From Eutreptiella sp. 'Long Island Sound 2002' (Eukaryota; Euglenozoa; Euglenophyceae; Eutreptiales; Eutreptiaceae), in contig OZ038379.1 in assembly GCA_964036045.1 (NCBI GenBank), positions 67,858,719-67,922,718 of the forward strand: a DNA stretch of 64,000 bases. The letters are read 5' to 3'. The first letter of the stretch is position 1. Every line of letters starts with the position of its first letter. The notes under the pieces are model-generated. The model was given only the letters and a program-made list of their open reading frames with translations, made no database searches and had not been told where the DNA came from. Made by a program: the position numbers and the translations under genes. Shown here one piece after another: positions 10,771-22,354 of this stretch.

Positions 10771-13434
10771 GTTTGAGGTTTGACGTTTGATTTTGCGGGT
10801 ACTAGACGCCTCTCGGCCCCGGGGGGCCACCTGGTCGGGCCAGGTGATATCCTCCCCACATGGTCCTAGTGGGGGGCCCTCCAAAACGGACCCCCTGCCT
10901 GGTGGCAGAGTCCCCCGGGTTCATAGGGCCCGGAGCCCCGTCCCTCCCCGGCTTCCCCTTTTCGCCACTCCCTGTTCAGTGCGTCAATTCGCAGCCGTGG
11001 CTGCGAGCGCTTACCCACTGCGTCGCCCCCCTAATGCCTGGTCGCCCGGGGCGCCGGCGCTGCCGGGCACGTGCTACTGGCTTGTCGCCAGTGGAACCCC
11101 CGTGGGCTGGCGCGGAGGCTGCCTAGCCCTGGGGCTGGTGCGTGGCGCTATGCGCCACTACTGCCTTGCCAGGTGCAGTGCCCTGGTCGTGTGTGTGCGG
11201 CGCTCGCGGCCGGCTCGGGGAGATTGGGGCCCGTGCCGGGTCTTGTGTCTTCCCTGTTCCCCGCCCCGCGTTTCCTGCGCTGTGTGTGGCGGGCCGTCCC
11301 CTCTCGGTGTCCCTTATCCTCGCTCGCTGGTACGCCATTCCATGCAGTCTCTGCGTTCCGCGGGCTCGGTCTGGTTACCCTTCTGGTTTTCCCCGCGTCT
11401 CTTTTGTGTGTGTGTGTGCGCTCGCGGTCTCCCGGCGTCCGCCCCCCCCCCCCCCTCCCCGGGTTGGTGTGGCGTGCGCACCCCGCGCGGTCCCGGTGCT
11501 GGGCGCTGGTAGGGCCGTTCCACTTGGTCCGTGCCCCTTCGCGTGTCCAGCCTCGGTCCCGTGCTGCGTTTGGCTTGCTTGGGGGGGGGCGGCCCTGTCC
11601 TGTTTCCCCCTACCTGGCTTGGGGCTGCGCGCTCCCCGTGGGGTGGGTGTGGGCGTGGGGACCCGTCACCAACACCGGGGCGCACGCTCCTGCGAGCTGG
11701 CCTTGCGCGGTGGCTTGGCGCGCTGTAGGGGCGGCACGAGGGCGCCCGGGGGGGGGGCGCCTCCTGCCTGGGTGCGGGGCGCCAGGGGTCGGGCGCTCTC
11801 CCACCCCCGACCACTCGTCCTTTTGGGGGTGCGGCCGGGGCCCACTACCCACTGGCTTTGGTTGCGGGGGGTGCGGGCGCGAGGACCCGTCAACATCCCC
11901 ACAGCGCGCGCTCTTGCGTGCTGGCTATGCGCGCTGTGGGGGCGGCATGAAGGTGCCTGGGGGGGGCGCCTCTTGCCTGGGTGTGGGGCGACCGGGGTCG
12001 GGCGCTCTCCCACCCCCGACCACTCGTCTTTTCGGGCGTGCGGCCGGGGCCCACTACCCTGTGCCTGTGGGTGCAGGGGGTGCGGGCGTGGGGACTTGTC
12101 AACAACCCCACAGCGCGCGCTCTTGCGAGCTGGCTTGGCGCGCTGTGGGGGCGGCATGAGGGTGCCAGGGGGGGGCGCCTCCGGCCTGGCTGTGGGGCGT
12201 CGGGGGTCGGGCTCTCTCCCACCCCCGACCACTTGTCCTTTATGGCGTGCGGCCGGCGCCCATTACCCACTGGCTGTGGGTGCGGGGGGTGCGGGCATGG
12301 TGACCCGTCACCAATCCCACAGCGCGCGCTCTTGCGAGGTGGCTTTGCGCGCTCTGGGGGCGGCATGAGGGGGCCCGGGGGAGGCGCCTCCTGCCTGGGT
12401 GTGGGGCGTCCGGGGTCGGGCGCTCTTCCACCCCCGACAACTCGTCCGTTCTGCCGTACGGCCAGGGGTCCACTACCCACTGGCTGTTGGTGCGGGGGTT
12501 GCGGGCACGGGAACCTGTCACCAACCCCACAGCGCGCCCTCTTGCGTGCTGGCTTTGCGCGCTGTGGGGGCGGCATGAGGGTGCCCGGGGGGGGCGCCTC
12601 CTGCCTGGGTGTGGGGCGTCTGGGGTTGGGCGCTCTCCCACCCCCGACCACCGGTCCTTTCGGGCGTGCGGCCGGGGCCCACTACCCACTGGCTGTGGGT
12701 CGGGGGGCTGCGGGCATGGGGACTCGTCACCAACCCCACAGCGTGCGCTCTTGCGAGCTGGCTTTGCGCGCTGTGCGGGCGGCACGAGGGCGCCCAGGGG
12801 GGGCGCATCCTGCCTGCGTGTGGGGCGTCTGGGGACAGGCGCTCTCCCACCCCCGACCTCTCGTCCGTTCGGGCGTGCGGCCGGGGCCCACTACCCACTG
12901 GCTGTGGATGCGGGGGGTGCGGGCATGGGGACCCGTCATCCACCCCACACCGTGCCTCCTGCGTGCTGGCTTTGCGCGCTGTGGGGGCGGCATGAGGGTG
13001 CCCGGGGGGGGCGCCTCTTGCCTGGGTGTGGGGTGTACGGGGTCGGGCGCTCTCCCACCCGCGGCCTCTCGTCCATTCGGGCGTGCCGCCGGGGCCCACT
13101 ACCCACTGGCTGTGGGTGCGGGGGGTGCGGGCATGGGGACCCGTCACCAACCCCACAGCGCGCGCTCTTGCGAGCTGGCTTTGCGCGCTCTGGGGGCGGC
13201 ATGAGGGTGCCCGGGGGGGGGCGCCCCCTGCCTGGGTGTGGGGCGTCCGGGGTCGGGCGCTCTCCCACCCCCGACCACTCGTCCTTTCGGACGTGCGGCT
13301 GGGGCCCACTACCCACTGGCTGTGGGTGCGGGGGGTGCGGGCACGGGGACCCGTCACCAGCCTTACAGTCCGCGCTTTTGCGGACTGGCGTTGCGCGCTG
13401 TTGGGGCGGCATGAGGGTGCCCGGGGGGGGCGCC
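10771..13434 (-). mobile_element. GC-rich retroposon, long copy B
   Basis: A 2.66-kb very GC-rich block inside element 1 integrase, absent from element 2. Its minus-strand end carries a TCAAACC-like tail next to the target, as in copy A. The first 450 bp are homologous to A; then comes unique GC-rich sequence with a C-run near 11445 and a tandem array of 210-bp units. Long frames occur on both strands (up to about 400 codons), but they come from high GC and a repeat period divisible by three. No protein domain is recognisable. An 82-bp direct duplication flanks it, which is unusually long for a target duplication. Confidence 0.62.
11650..13430. repeat. Tandem array of 210-bp GC-rich units, about 8 copies
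   Basis: The landmark GCGGCAYGAG recurs at about 11731, 11942, 12151, 12360, 12570, 12779, 12987, 13196 and 13406, spacing 208-211 bp. Each unit also has a G-run followed by GCGCCTCCTGCC, CCCACCCCCGACC and CCCACTACCCACTGG. Units differ by scattered substitutions and G-run length. Confidence 0.88.
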
Positions 13435-13517
13435 TCAGTCCTTGGTACGCTCCTGTTTCATCAGGATTCTTAGGTTTTGCTCCACCTGACGGTTCTGTCT
13501 CTCACAGAGAGGGTTAG
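13435..13517. repeat. Right copy of the direct duplication flanking insertion B
   Basis: Matches 10690-10770. It encodes, on the minus strand, the integrase segment around NPLCERQNR to MKQERTKD, and marks where the open integrase frame is cut by insertion B. Confidence 0.8.
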
Positions 13518-14625
13518 ACGTGCGGGTATAGGGCACACCTGTGGTTACCTCCACGTTGAGGGCATTTAGCACTCGTTTGTACCACCCAGTGTCACTGCGG
13601 GGGCGTACATCCTCATCAGAGTGCACCTGCTTAGGTGCTCCATAGGGTTCGAACCATTGTTCGACCAACATTATCACAGTCTCACCTGTGATTTTCTTAT
13701 TGCAACGGAACACACGGGTGAAGTGAGATAGGCCACAGGTGACCACTAGGCAACTATCATAGCCGCCGAAGCGTGGTAGGCCGTGAATGAAATCCACATA
13801 GAGAAGAGAGTTAGCACAATAGGGTATGGGTAAGCTGGAAATCAGGCCCCTATCCCTACTGTCGGTCTGCTTGCTGGCATGACGGCCAGAAGCATCCACA
13901 ATGGTCTGCATACGAGACCTCAGTTCAGTCAAGGTTAGACTAGAGTACAAACACTCAGGGAAGAAGTCCACTGAGCGATTAGCGCCAGTGTGACCAAAAC
14001 TGAGATGGGACCACTGTAGGCACCCATCCAGCCCTGCCTCAGGCACATCAATACAGTCCTCATAGAAGAGGTACTGGTCGTTTTTATACCACTGGTGCCC
14101 GTCGATGACACGGGGTTGGAGACCAGTGCTGACGGTCTGGAGAATTTCTTTATACTCTGACTGTTGGTCAGTTAGGCTCCAACCCTCCAGGATTCCAGCA
14201 GTGCGCATTGACAGGTCAAGTTGGACATCCATACGCTGGAAAGCCTCCTTGGCGAGCGCCTCAGAGCTCTCACCAATAAGCGCATCAAAGTTATTGCGCG
14301 ATATATAGTCAGACAGTTCATTCTTAATCCCGGGGATATGATGAACTGTCAGCCTGAACTGGCTCAGGTAAGTCCACCACCGCTTTAGTTTCGCTTTTTC
14401 TGGTGGTGGGCCCTTCTGAGAAGACTTCACAGGTTCCTGGTCACAACGCCAGACAATAGGGTTAGATCCCAGGAGTCGGGATTGTGACGAAGGCACCAAC
14501 ATACCGGCCAGGAGTTCCTGGTCATAGGTGCTGTACTTGGAACGCGCTTGGTTCCATTTCCATTTCCCATTCCAGTGTCCCAGTGGCACCAGCCGCCACT
14601 CACTGGTAGGATAGTCATGTTTCAA
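13435..14625 (-). pseudogene. RNase H C-terminus and integrase core, element 1
   Basis: A 396-codon open frame on the minus strand. It starts in RNase H (STYDQELLAGMLV) and continues to the integrase zinc region (HLSFGHTGANRS) and catalytic core: LLYVDFIHGLP for the first Asp, VHSDEDVRPRSD for the second and NPLCERQNRQ for the Glu. The second half of the zinc site reads DASGRHASK, lacking the cysteines still partly present in element 2. The frame stops at insertion B. The initial ATG is not a real start; it follows a broken upstream segment. Confidence 0.82.
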
Positions 14626-14683
14626 CGGGCCATCACAGTTCAGTCCACTAGTACGATAATGGCAGTGGACTAGTTCAGGCCGG

Positions 14684-15737
14684 TTAAGCTCCTGCCGTTG
14701 GTAGATCGTTCCACCCCCCCCCTACATCACTGGCATCAGTGATCAGGACTATCCCGCCCTTAGGGCGGGGCACTCCCAGGCAGTTGGAGGAGGCCATTTT
14801 CTTCTTCAACTCCTGGAAACATTCCTCCTCTCTGGCGGTCCACCTCCAGGGAGTGATTTTCTTGATTAGGTCAGTGAGGGGGGCAGCGGAGTAGGTAAAA
14901 TTGTGCATGTGACGCCGATAGAAATTACAGGCGCCCACAAAACTCCTCATGTCGTGTAGACCCTTCTCTGGGTCATCGCGAATCTGCATGTCCTGTAGGG
15001 GATGCATCTTAGACGCGACTGGTTTCCACCAGGCATACCCTACGTCGACCCAAATATTCCATCTCCTCTTCCATAAACCTCCATTTTTCGAGTTTGATTC
15101 GGAGATGGCTTTCTTGACAAACAATGAAAAATTCACGGAGGAAAGGGTCATGGTCCTCTTGGGTATTAGTACCCAAAGTCACGTCGTCGATGTGGGCCTC
15201 CATTTCTGCACCCCGAGAAATCAACTCCTGTACTAGAGGCCTGCGCCTCAGTATGTACAAAACTTAGTTCATTAGCTCTTGGAAGAGCGCTGGGGCATTA
15301 GCCACCCCGAAAGGCATGACCTTCCACTTAAAGACACGACCCTTAGGGGTTATAAAAGCCAGCACCTCCTGAGGTGCGGTGGTTAGGTCCACCTGCCAGA
15401 AACCAGAGCGTTTGTCCATTTTGGTCTTGTACCTGCATTTGGCAATACGCTCCAGGGTATTTTCCATGTTAGGAATACTCCCTGAGTGGTTCTGGGCTTT
15501 CTTGTTGACCTCACCATAGTCAACAACCAGTCGTAGGGCAGTCGACCCTGGTTTAGCAACCAGGAAACAGGGACTGCAGTGATGGGGGTAGCCCCCCTTC
15601 TTATATTCTTCAACGAGGCCAGCATCAATACATTCTTGGATCTGGCGCTCGATTTCTTCAACCTGTTCCTGTGGAGCGGGACAGGGACGACGCCTCACTC
15701 GCGTCTTTTTCAATTCAGGTTTCAGTTTAAGGTCCAT
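14684..15737 (-). pseudogene. Reverse transcriptase, element 1
   Basis: Three overlapping minus-strand frames make up the polymerase. 15737-15264 has the N-terminal part (LRLVVDYGEVN, KMDKRSGFWQVDL, MPFGVANAPALFQ) and ends in a stop after ELMN. 15260-15009 has the catalytic box as AHIDDVTLGT, then a frameshift. 15151-14684 has the thumb and connection (RSFVGACNFYRRHMHNF) and the start of RNase H. The catalytic box is HIDD instead of the usual YxDD, as in element 2, so this is a family trait. The gene is dead. Confidence 0.82.
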
Positions 15738-16669
15738 CCGGACCAGTTCTTTACAAGAGGGGGGGGTGGCAAGGCCCCGAACACCTCCTCATAGGTTAGC
15801 AGCAGTTTCTTCAGTCGGGGGTCAAGGTTAAGACTCTCGATTTTCTGCAGGAAATCCTCCTCAGCATGGACGTTGCTCTTTCCATGTTCTTTGTTTTTCT
15901 GCCGATCAGCAGTTTCGGCAGGTACGGAACCATCGTCCCACTCAGGTGAACATTGCTGCCCATTGTGCAAAGAATACACTAGCGGTATCTCAGGATCAGG
16001 CAGCGTATAGGAAACATCGTCCTCCTCAGACCAGATGGAGGACTTCCAGGTCTGTCTGAGGTATTGTAGCCGCTCTTGGCGATCAATACCTTCGGCCTTC
16101 AGGTACAACAGCCGTCACAGTTCCTGAGTGTCATGCTCAGACAGTGGCAGAGCCAGAGCATCAGCAATGCGGGCCACGGGTTCACCTGTGTGCACAGGCT
16201 GCATGTGTAGCACTGGCTTATGGACAGGGGAAGCGGGTTCTGAGGTTGACTCTAGATTTACCTCCTCTAGCAACGGCTGGGCTACGAAGGCACTGTGTTT
16301 TAAGTCAACACAGCTGGGTTCAACAGGAGGGATAGTGCTGGCGATCTCAGACAGTTGGTCGTCGGCATCCTCCTTAACAGCTGCAGGTTCCAGATAGCCA
16401 TCAGGAGATTCACACCCTGTAAGTTTGGCAGATAGGTGCTCAGGAGATCGATTTTTGAGATCAGAAAGGGTCAAGCCACGATTTTCGGCCATGACCTCCT
16501 TAAGTAGCACCTGGTCTAGGTCACACAGGGGTACAGGATTGAGAGATCCATCAACGATGGATAAGAAGCTGGCCCACTCAGGAGCCTGCATAGCTGTGTC
16601 TGAAACATCAGCCACATAGATGGGACTGTCGGGGAGTTGCACTCTTCCCACGGTCATTCGATCTAGCAT
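15722..16669 (-). pseudogene. Protease-RT linker region, element 1
   Basis: Two minus-strand frames (16669-16115 and 16108-15722) separated by a TGA where element 2 has a CGG arginine codon. The sequence is acidic and low in recognisable domains (SEHDTQEL; LNLDPRLKKLLLTYEEVFGALPPPP). The last part resembles the segment that precedes RT in gypsy polyproteins, where EVF and a proline run are typical. Confidence 0.65.
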
Positions 16670-16675
16670 ACGACG

Positions 16676-17467
16676 CTAGTAAGCGTGTTCACCAGAGCCG
16701 CCCCAGTCAGGGGTGCACATGACAACCCTTCCTCCCTCATAAGCGATTTTGGTTAGAACCTTGGCGAGCAGGGAGAAGGGAGGGTTAGCATATGCTAGGC
16801 CCATTGCTTTCCAGAAGAAACGGAAAGCGTTGTTTAAATGTTTCGAGCAGTAAAACTGCACGATGTGCTGTTGTTGGCTCGCAAACATTTCCACCTGGAT
16901 CTCATCAAGGTTTACCTGAAGGGCCACCAGTCCATTTTCAAGAACGTGACGGGCCAATTGGTAGTTTTCAGTACGATAGTTAGTCTTGGATGCGCAGCGC
17001 AGCCCAGACTCTTTTTGTCCTGACAGCTCCAAAGGTACGGAGAAGAGCCCACTGCCAAAGTCGCAGTGCAAAGAATAGGGGCGCCGGAGAGACAGCATTT
17101 TTACTTGGGGGTTGGTTCGTCGGAAGTCGGTACTAATGATGATGTCAAGGGCGTCGGTGTCCAGCACTCTGCAGTGTTGCGTCACAGTTTTGCTGCCCAG
17201 GCATATAGTCACATCGACCCCCCCCAAGGAATGGATCGTACGCCAATCTCCTACTCTTATCGCCACGGTCTTAGTTTTCTTAAATGTTTTTAGCAGGCGC
17301 CGGGCCACTATGGAAAGTGTTGCACCGGTGTCAAGCACCACTCGAAAAACTTGATCACTGATTTTCACGAGGATCCAGAAAACCAAGTCCTCCTCTTCGG
17401 AGCCGCCCCCGTAATCCTCATCAGGGAACTTGACATCCACGCCTGCAGCCATGAGGGACTTGGCCAT
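16676..17467 (-). pseudogene. Protease and NPPF-type domain, element 1
   Basis: A 263-codon minus-strand frame. Residues about 40-60 hold a retropepsin active site (VVLDTGATLSIVARRL). Residues about 185-260 hold a second module: MFASQQQ, then AFRFFWKAMGLAYANPPFSL, then GGRVVMCTPDW. The ANPPF motif and the FAS...AF..W...NPPF layout resemble the adenine-methylase-like or RNase H-adjacent segment known from DIRS-type elements. Its place here, between protease and RT, is unusual. The frame ends at a TAG where element 2 has tryptophan (HAYWRRML). Confidence 0.7.
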
Positions 17468-17649
17468 CCAGGCCAGTCGCCTCTTCTTGGAGTTTTTCCC
17501 CTCAGGGGAAGAGTTATCCCCCTGTGGGCGCTTCTTGGGGTCACCTGCGACAGGAGGGGGATTAGCAGCGGGCGCTGCTGAGCGTCTCTGGGGTTAGGGG
17601 GTCCACCTTTGCCACCCCCCTTGCGGCCTCCTTTGTCACCTTTATCGCC

Positions 17650-19275
17650 ATTCTGGCGGTTTCCGGTGGGTGTTTGGATCTTCTGGCGTTCAGCCTTCTG
17701 CCGCTTGAGTTTATCACTCTCGCGTTTCTTTATGTGACATTCGTCTTCGTAGTGAGGACGTTTGCCACAATAGCCACAGGTGATGGTACACCTAAAATGA
17801 TCCTAATGGGTCACAGTTTTTCCATCCTTGGAATTCTGCTGTCGTTTCATCTGTAGCATACAGCTACTGCGGTAGTCTCAGTCAGGGTCATGACAAGGTC
17901 CCCCCCTGTCATTGACAGCCTTACACTAAAACAGAGGGGGTGTACCTGCATCAGGTTTAACCTCATTCATGGCACGTAGGTTACCGTTTCCTTTACCACC
18001 TCCCTGGTTGGCGTTAGTGGGGTTTTTAGGCCCTTTCCCTTCGCCACGTTCGGGGGTAGGGGTACCACCTCGACTCAAGTGCTTCTTGAGAAATTTCTCC
18101 ATGTGGGAGTCATTCTCCCTCTAAAAAGCTAGCTCAATCAGCAGGTCCACCAGTTCGTCGTACGAGTGGGTCCGGCTTGTCCTCTCAGAGGTAGCGCGGC
18201 AGTCATCCTACGTACGTTGGGGTATCTTACTCATGAGCCACAGGTGGGGCTCAGTGGCTCAATAGGAGCCCACGTTCATCCGTGAAAACAGATACTCTAG
18301 GTCGCACACGTATTCAGAGACTCGCGCAGCGGAAGGAAACTCAGGGAGCATAGGTAGCTCCTCTATCTGTGTGCGCACACTGCGGTCAGTCTCATAGACT
18401 GGGAATGTTTTTTCCAGTCTTTGGAGTACCTCTGCCCAGGTGCAACAGGTCTTCACAATCTGTTTCACCTGTTTTTTCCTCTTTGCATGAGCATTTCAGC
18501 AGTGAGCATTCGGTGGCCACATCCACATCGGATTGGCCAGTCAGCAAAAGAAACTCAGCAAATTCTTCTGCCTGTTCGGGCAGATTTTTCGGGTCGAACT
18601 CCGGCAGTTCTAGCTGGATGTTCGCTGGGCAATAGATCTGCCCATCTTCCCAGCCCCCGGGTTTAGGCCAGAAGGAGAAGGAAATATGCCGGGAAGAGGT
18701 GCCAGGGGTGACAGCCCTCTTTTCTCAGTCTCCGTCACCTGCACGTCCTGTAGTTCAGCGATGGGGACTGTCCTGGCGCGAGGATGATAAGGGCTGGGGC
18801 ATGTGAGGTTGGGTAGCAACCTGGACACCCTTGATCCTTTGAGATCATCAGCCAACGTGCTCAATCCTGGTGAAGGTGAGAGTAGTGCTGGCTTGGGTAA
18901 GGGTTCAGGAATACCCAATTTAGCCTTGACAGCCTCTGACAGAGCTGTCACATCTGGGTCTTCCGATCCGGATAGAAGTTTGGCCAAAGGTTCGGCCGTA
19001 CCATCCAGAGCCCAATGGGTGGGTCCTGGGCGAAGAGGATCCAGACTCTTTTCAGGAGCCATTGAAGTCATCGGCAGGTCTGGATGCCATGCTCTCGGGT
19101 GCTCGTGTACTCCTGGTCGTCTCGGTAGTGATACTGTGTCCGCCATGTCTGTAGATGGCCCAGAATAAAGGAAGGAGCCCATCTCAGTTTCGGGCGGCAA
19201 CCCGAGAACATCAGGAGGTATTTCTCCATCTTCTCCTACAGTGGACTGACGCGTTACCGTGGGGGGCCTGGCCAC
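17650..19275 (-). pseudogene. gag remnant, element 1
   Basis: Minus-strand homologue of element 2 gag. The open piece 19275-18610 (221 codons) covers the N-terminal linker (AKLLSGSEDPDVTALSEAVK) and proline-rich part. A second piece, 18468-18259, covers capsid (KTFPVYETDRSVRTQIEELP) and ends in a TAG. The CX2CX4HX4C zinc knuckle is readable near 17744-17785. Homology to element 2 starts only at GEDGE near 19235; the codons before it are unrelated, so the apparent ATG at 19275 is not the ancestral start. Confidence 0.75.
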
Positions 19276-22200
19276 GGGACGCTGCGGTGGACACGCACAA
19301 GCAAGCAGGCAGGCAAAGCACTGCGCTCACAGGGGCATCATCACGCTCATGTCATGTGACATGTCATGTGACAAAGCGTTTCAGGATCCCTGCCACTCTG
19401 ATACAAGGAAGCAAAAGTATGTACAGCAACACATCAGGATATGTACACATGGGCTTGAGACTGGACTGGGGTAAGGGCATCACACAACAATAGACACTCA
19501 GTCCCAACTCATATCCCAATCCCAGGTCCGACCCTCTCAGTGGCTGGTGGGGGCGGGGGCTCAAACACAACCCATGCCCTGCTCAGTCCAGACCCTGAAA
19601 CACTGCCTATTGGGGAGGGTGTCCCGCCCAGCCATAGGCGAGTTCCTGTGAACCAAGATACTCCAAGGCTGCCTGACAGTAGCTGCCCATGCTCCCTTAA
19701 CAGCAGGTCTCAACTCTCATCTGAGTCAGAGATATGGCCCCGCCATTATCCCCTAGGAGTTGGTAGCTGAATATGGGCTGTTTCAGCCCAAACTGATATT
19801 AGCTCAAAAAAATACGAAATTGACCCCTCGTCCAGACCCGCCAGAGGTACGGACGAGGCAACTGACCCTATGTCTTTAGAGTACGAATTATCTGAAGCCC
19901 TCATGCAACCTGGTTCCCTCTGAGGTCCCGGCATCAGGGCACCACGGGTTCGTCAAGTGGGGTCTTGATGCCAAAATAACAAGAATTGGCGTCATTTCCA
20001 CGCGTGGCTCGCCCTGCCAGGGCTGGGCCAATCGCCCACAGGGGAGGAGGCAGGACCTAGGACCTTTATCTGAGTGCACAACTTCGAATTGGGTCCAGGT
20101 CCCCTGTGAGCAAAGAGATATGGGGCCGCCAATTGACCACACGGGGGGGTGAAATTTGGGTCCCAAAAGGGGGTCATTTTGGCTGCTCAAAATGAGCCAA
20201 AATGCAGGGTACCCCCAATGGTATATCTCCACGCCGGCTTGGAGATCTAATTCACCATTCCATATGCGATCCACCGGGAGTGCGACTGAGACTCCCATGC
20301 TCTTGGCTTCCAAGGATCTTCATGCCACTCGGCGTGGTGACAATCCAAATTGGCTCCACAATTGCCAAAATGGCAAAATCGTCCACACTCACCTTGGGCT
20401 AGCACCTTGACGAAGGTTGCTCCGCTTCGCCCACGTGGTGTGCGAACCATGGTGACCAATATCCATAACACCCATGTCATATATGGTCCATTGGTCCATG
20501 CGTCCGGCGTGCATGAGGGGGCTGAACATGGTGCACGGCGGGCAGAAAATGTGGAAAATTGCTCAAAATGGCCGAAAATGCACACACTCATGGGTGGGGC
20601 AAATGAGGCACATGCCCGACTTGGACCAGAGTGTGCCATAGGATTGGTATCAAGTCATATGCCTCCAACATATCTTTTGGGCGTTCCCCAAACCCCTCCG
20701 GTTTTGGGAATGGCAGGGTCGCCAAGTGAGCCCATGATTTGGGATAGTCCCAAATTGCCAACATGGCGGCCGCGGTATGCCAAGCCGAGGGGGAGTTATT
20801 TGCCGGGTTCAAGATATGTTGGGCACCGAAGTATGTACCTCCATCACCCAACTGAGGCATGATGTCAATTGAGCGCAACGTTGAGATACACGGTCGCCAC
20901 TTGACATCATGACGGGCAAAGAACAGCAATATTGGCGAAAAAACACGCAAAGGTGCCTTGAAAACTACACAAATATATTATAATATCTGCGGCTTGGATT
21001 GAGTAATCGACCAATCCTTCTAAACACAATGACTCGACACCAATGACCTTCGATTCCACATATGTGCTCCACTTGGAGCGCTTTGGAAGGCTGCGTGCGC
21101 TGCCTCCCAAGTGGGCACATGCAAATATGGAATATTGCAAAAAACACACCTTGCTCGCAACGCATCGCTTCGGGAGCGCTCCACAAGCGTTCCTGCACGA
21201 AGGTTAGGCTTGCAAGTGTTGGTTGGGAGTACAATGAAGGGCCTCGTGCGATATGGGGTCCATTGGCCGGTTAGTCTTGGCATGGTGCACCCGCCAAATG
21301 GGCACTGATCTGACACCAAATATGGCATACAACCCTACCCTCGCCTTCTACACCCAACCTAGTGGCCTAGAATCAAAGTATGCCTATATTCTAGAGTAAC
21401 GCTGGTCCCTTAACACGCATGCAAGTGCTTTGGTCAAAAATCGACCTCCTTTCGGAAAGCCGAATTTTAGCATGCACGCAAAATATATTACCAATATATA
21501 TATGGAGAGCATATATGTACTATCCGGGGAAGACAAGTGTTATGCCTCGGATGTAGAGGCAAGCAAAGAGGGAGAAAACGCCAACTCAACATACTTCTAC
21601 ACGTACTTTGGCGCCAAGTACGTGAGATTGCCCATTTCTTGGAAAACACTCAAAATAAATAACCCTTTGGACCTATGGAGTTGGGATCCTTTGGCCTCAT
21701 CCTATGACTATGGGGGGCAAAACCTCATACACAGTGCCTATGAGGCACGTTGATTCGTCCTTGGGCGCTTGAACGCTCGTAACCCTTGTTATTTCACTTG
21801 GGGGTTCAAAGCGCCGTCCGCTGCCCAGATTTTCTGGGAAAAATCAGGGACGCGATGCGTTATATCAAGGAAAAAATTGCGGATCACTCGAAGAGTGTTT
21901 CAGTCTTGACTTCAAAATAGATCGTTCTACAGAATCATCTAATGCAGTGCACGGAACGGGCGACGTCAGGCGGCGATTTCACGACAATTAGAAATCGCGG
22001 TAGAAATCGGGGATTTCACCGGTTTCTAACCGCAAATCGACCAAGACAGTAAAATTATGGTAATTCCACATCGATTTAATGGTTAGAAATCGGATGCCAG
22101 ATTTCGCGGGTTAGAGAACAGGGATATCCCTCTGACAGCCGGTGTCAACGGCTTCCGCACGGGTGTGACGGCTCACAGGCCTCCGGGCCATGGGCCATAA

Positions 22201-22354
22201 CGGGTGTGACGGCTCACAGGCCTTCCGGGCCAGGGGCCATAGGTTCTGAGTACCGCTTCACCCTCGTCCCTAGAGCAAACCCTGGGGGGGGCTCGATAAC
22301 ACCCAAGCATGGCAGCGGGGACCCAGGACCTTCCCCTGAAAGGGGGGGGGGGGG
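19276..22354. other. No recognisable gene; flank or old element sequence
   Basis: Short frames only. Visible details: a CATGTGACATGT repeat near 19350-19372; an imperfect inverted repeat at 21997-22033 within a cluster of GAAATCG/CGATTTC words; two 41-bp tandem units beginning CGGGTGTGACGGCTCACAGG at 22160 and 22201; and a purine run (GAAAG then G13) at 22338-22354 ending at an LTR-like TGTCAC. The last two could be the 3' end of an otherwise unrecognised plus-strand element. Confidence 0.45.

Larger units (their letters stand above)
5872..19235 (-). mobile_element. Gypsy element 1: 5'-truncated chromovirus copy with two nested insertions
   Basis: Read on the minus strand: gag, protease, NPPF-type domain, reverse transcriptase, RNase H, integrase and chromodomain, then a long non-coding 3' region, polypurine tract and 3' LTR. 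It is the same family as element 2 in opposite orientation; homology runs through pol, the 3' region and the LTR. Similarity to element 2 gag begins near 19235 (residues GEDGE) and nothing resembling the 707-bp LTR or gag N-terminus lies to its right, so the 5' LTR and gag start are missing. Stops and frameshifts break every domain, and two GC-rich retroposons interrupt integrase. It is a dead copy. Confidence 0.85.

Noticed and set aside
11071-13473. Long frames (up to about 408 codons) in the GC-rich block
   Set aside because: High GC and a 210-bp period keep several frames open on both strands. The sequences are repetitive, without domains, and overlap one another.
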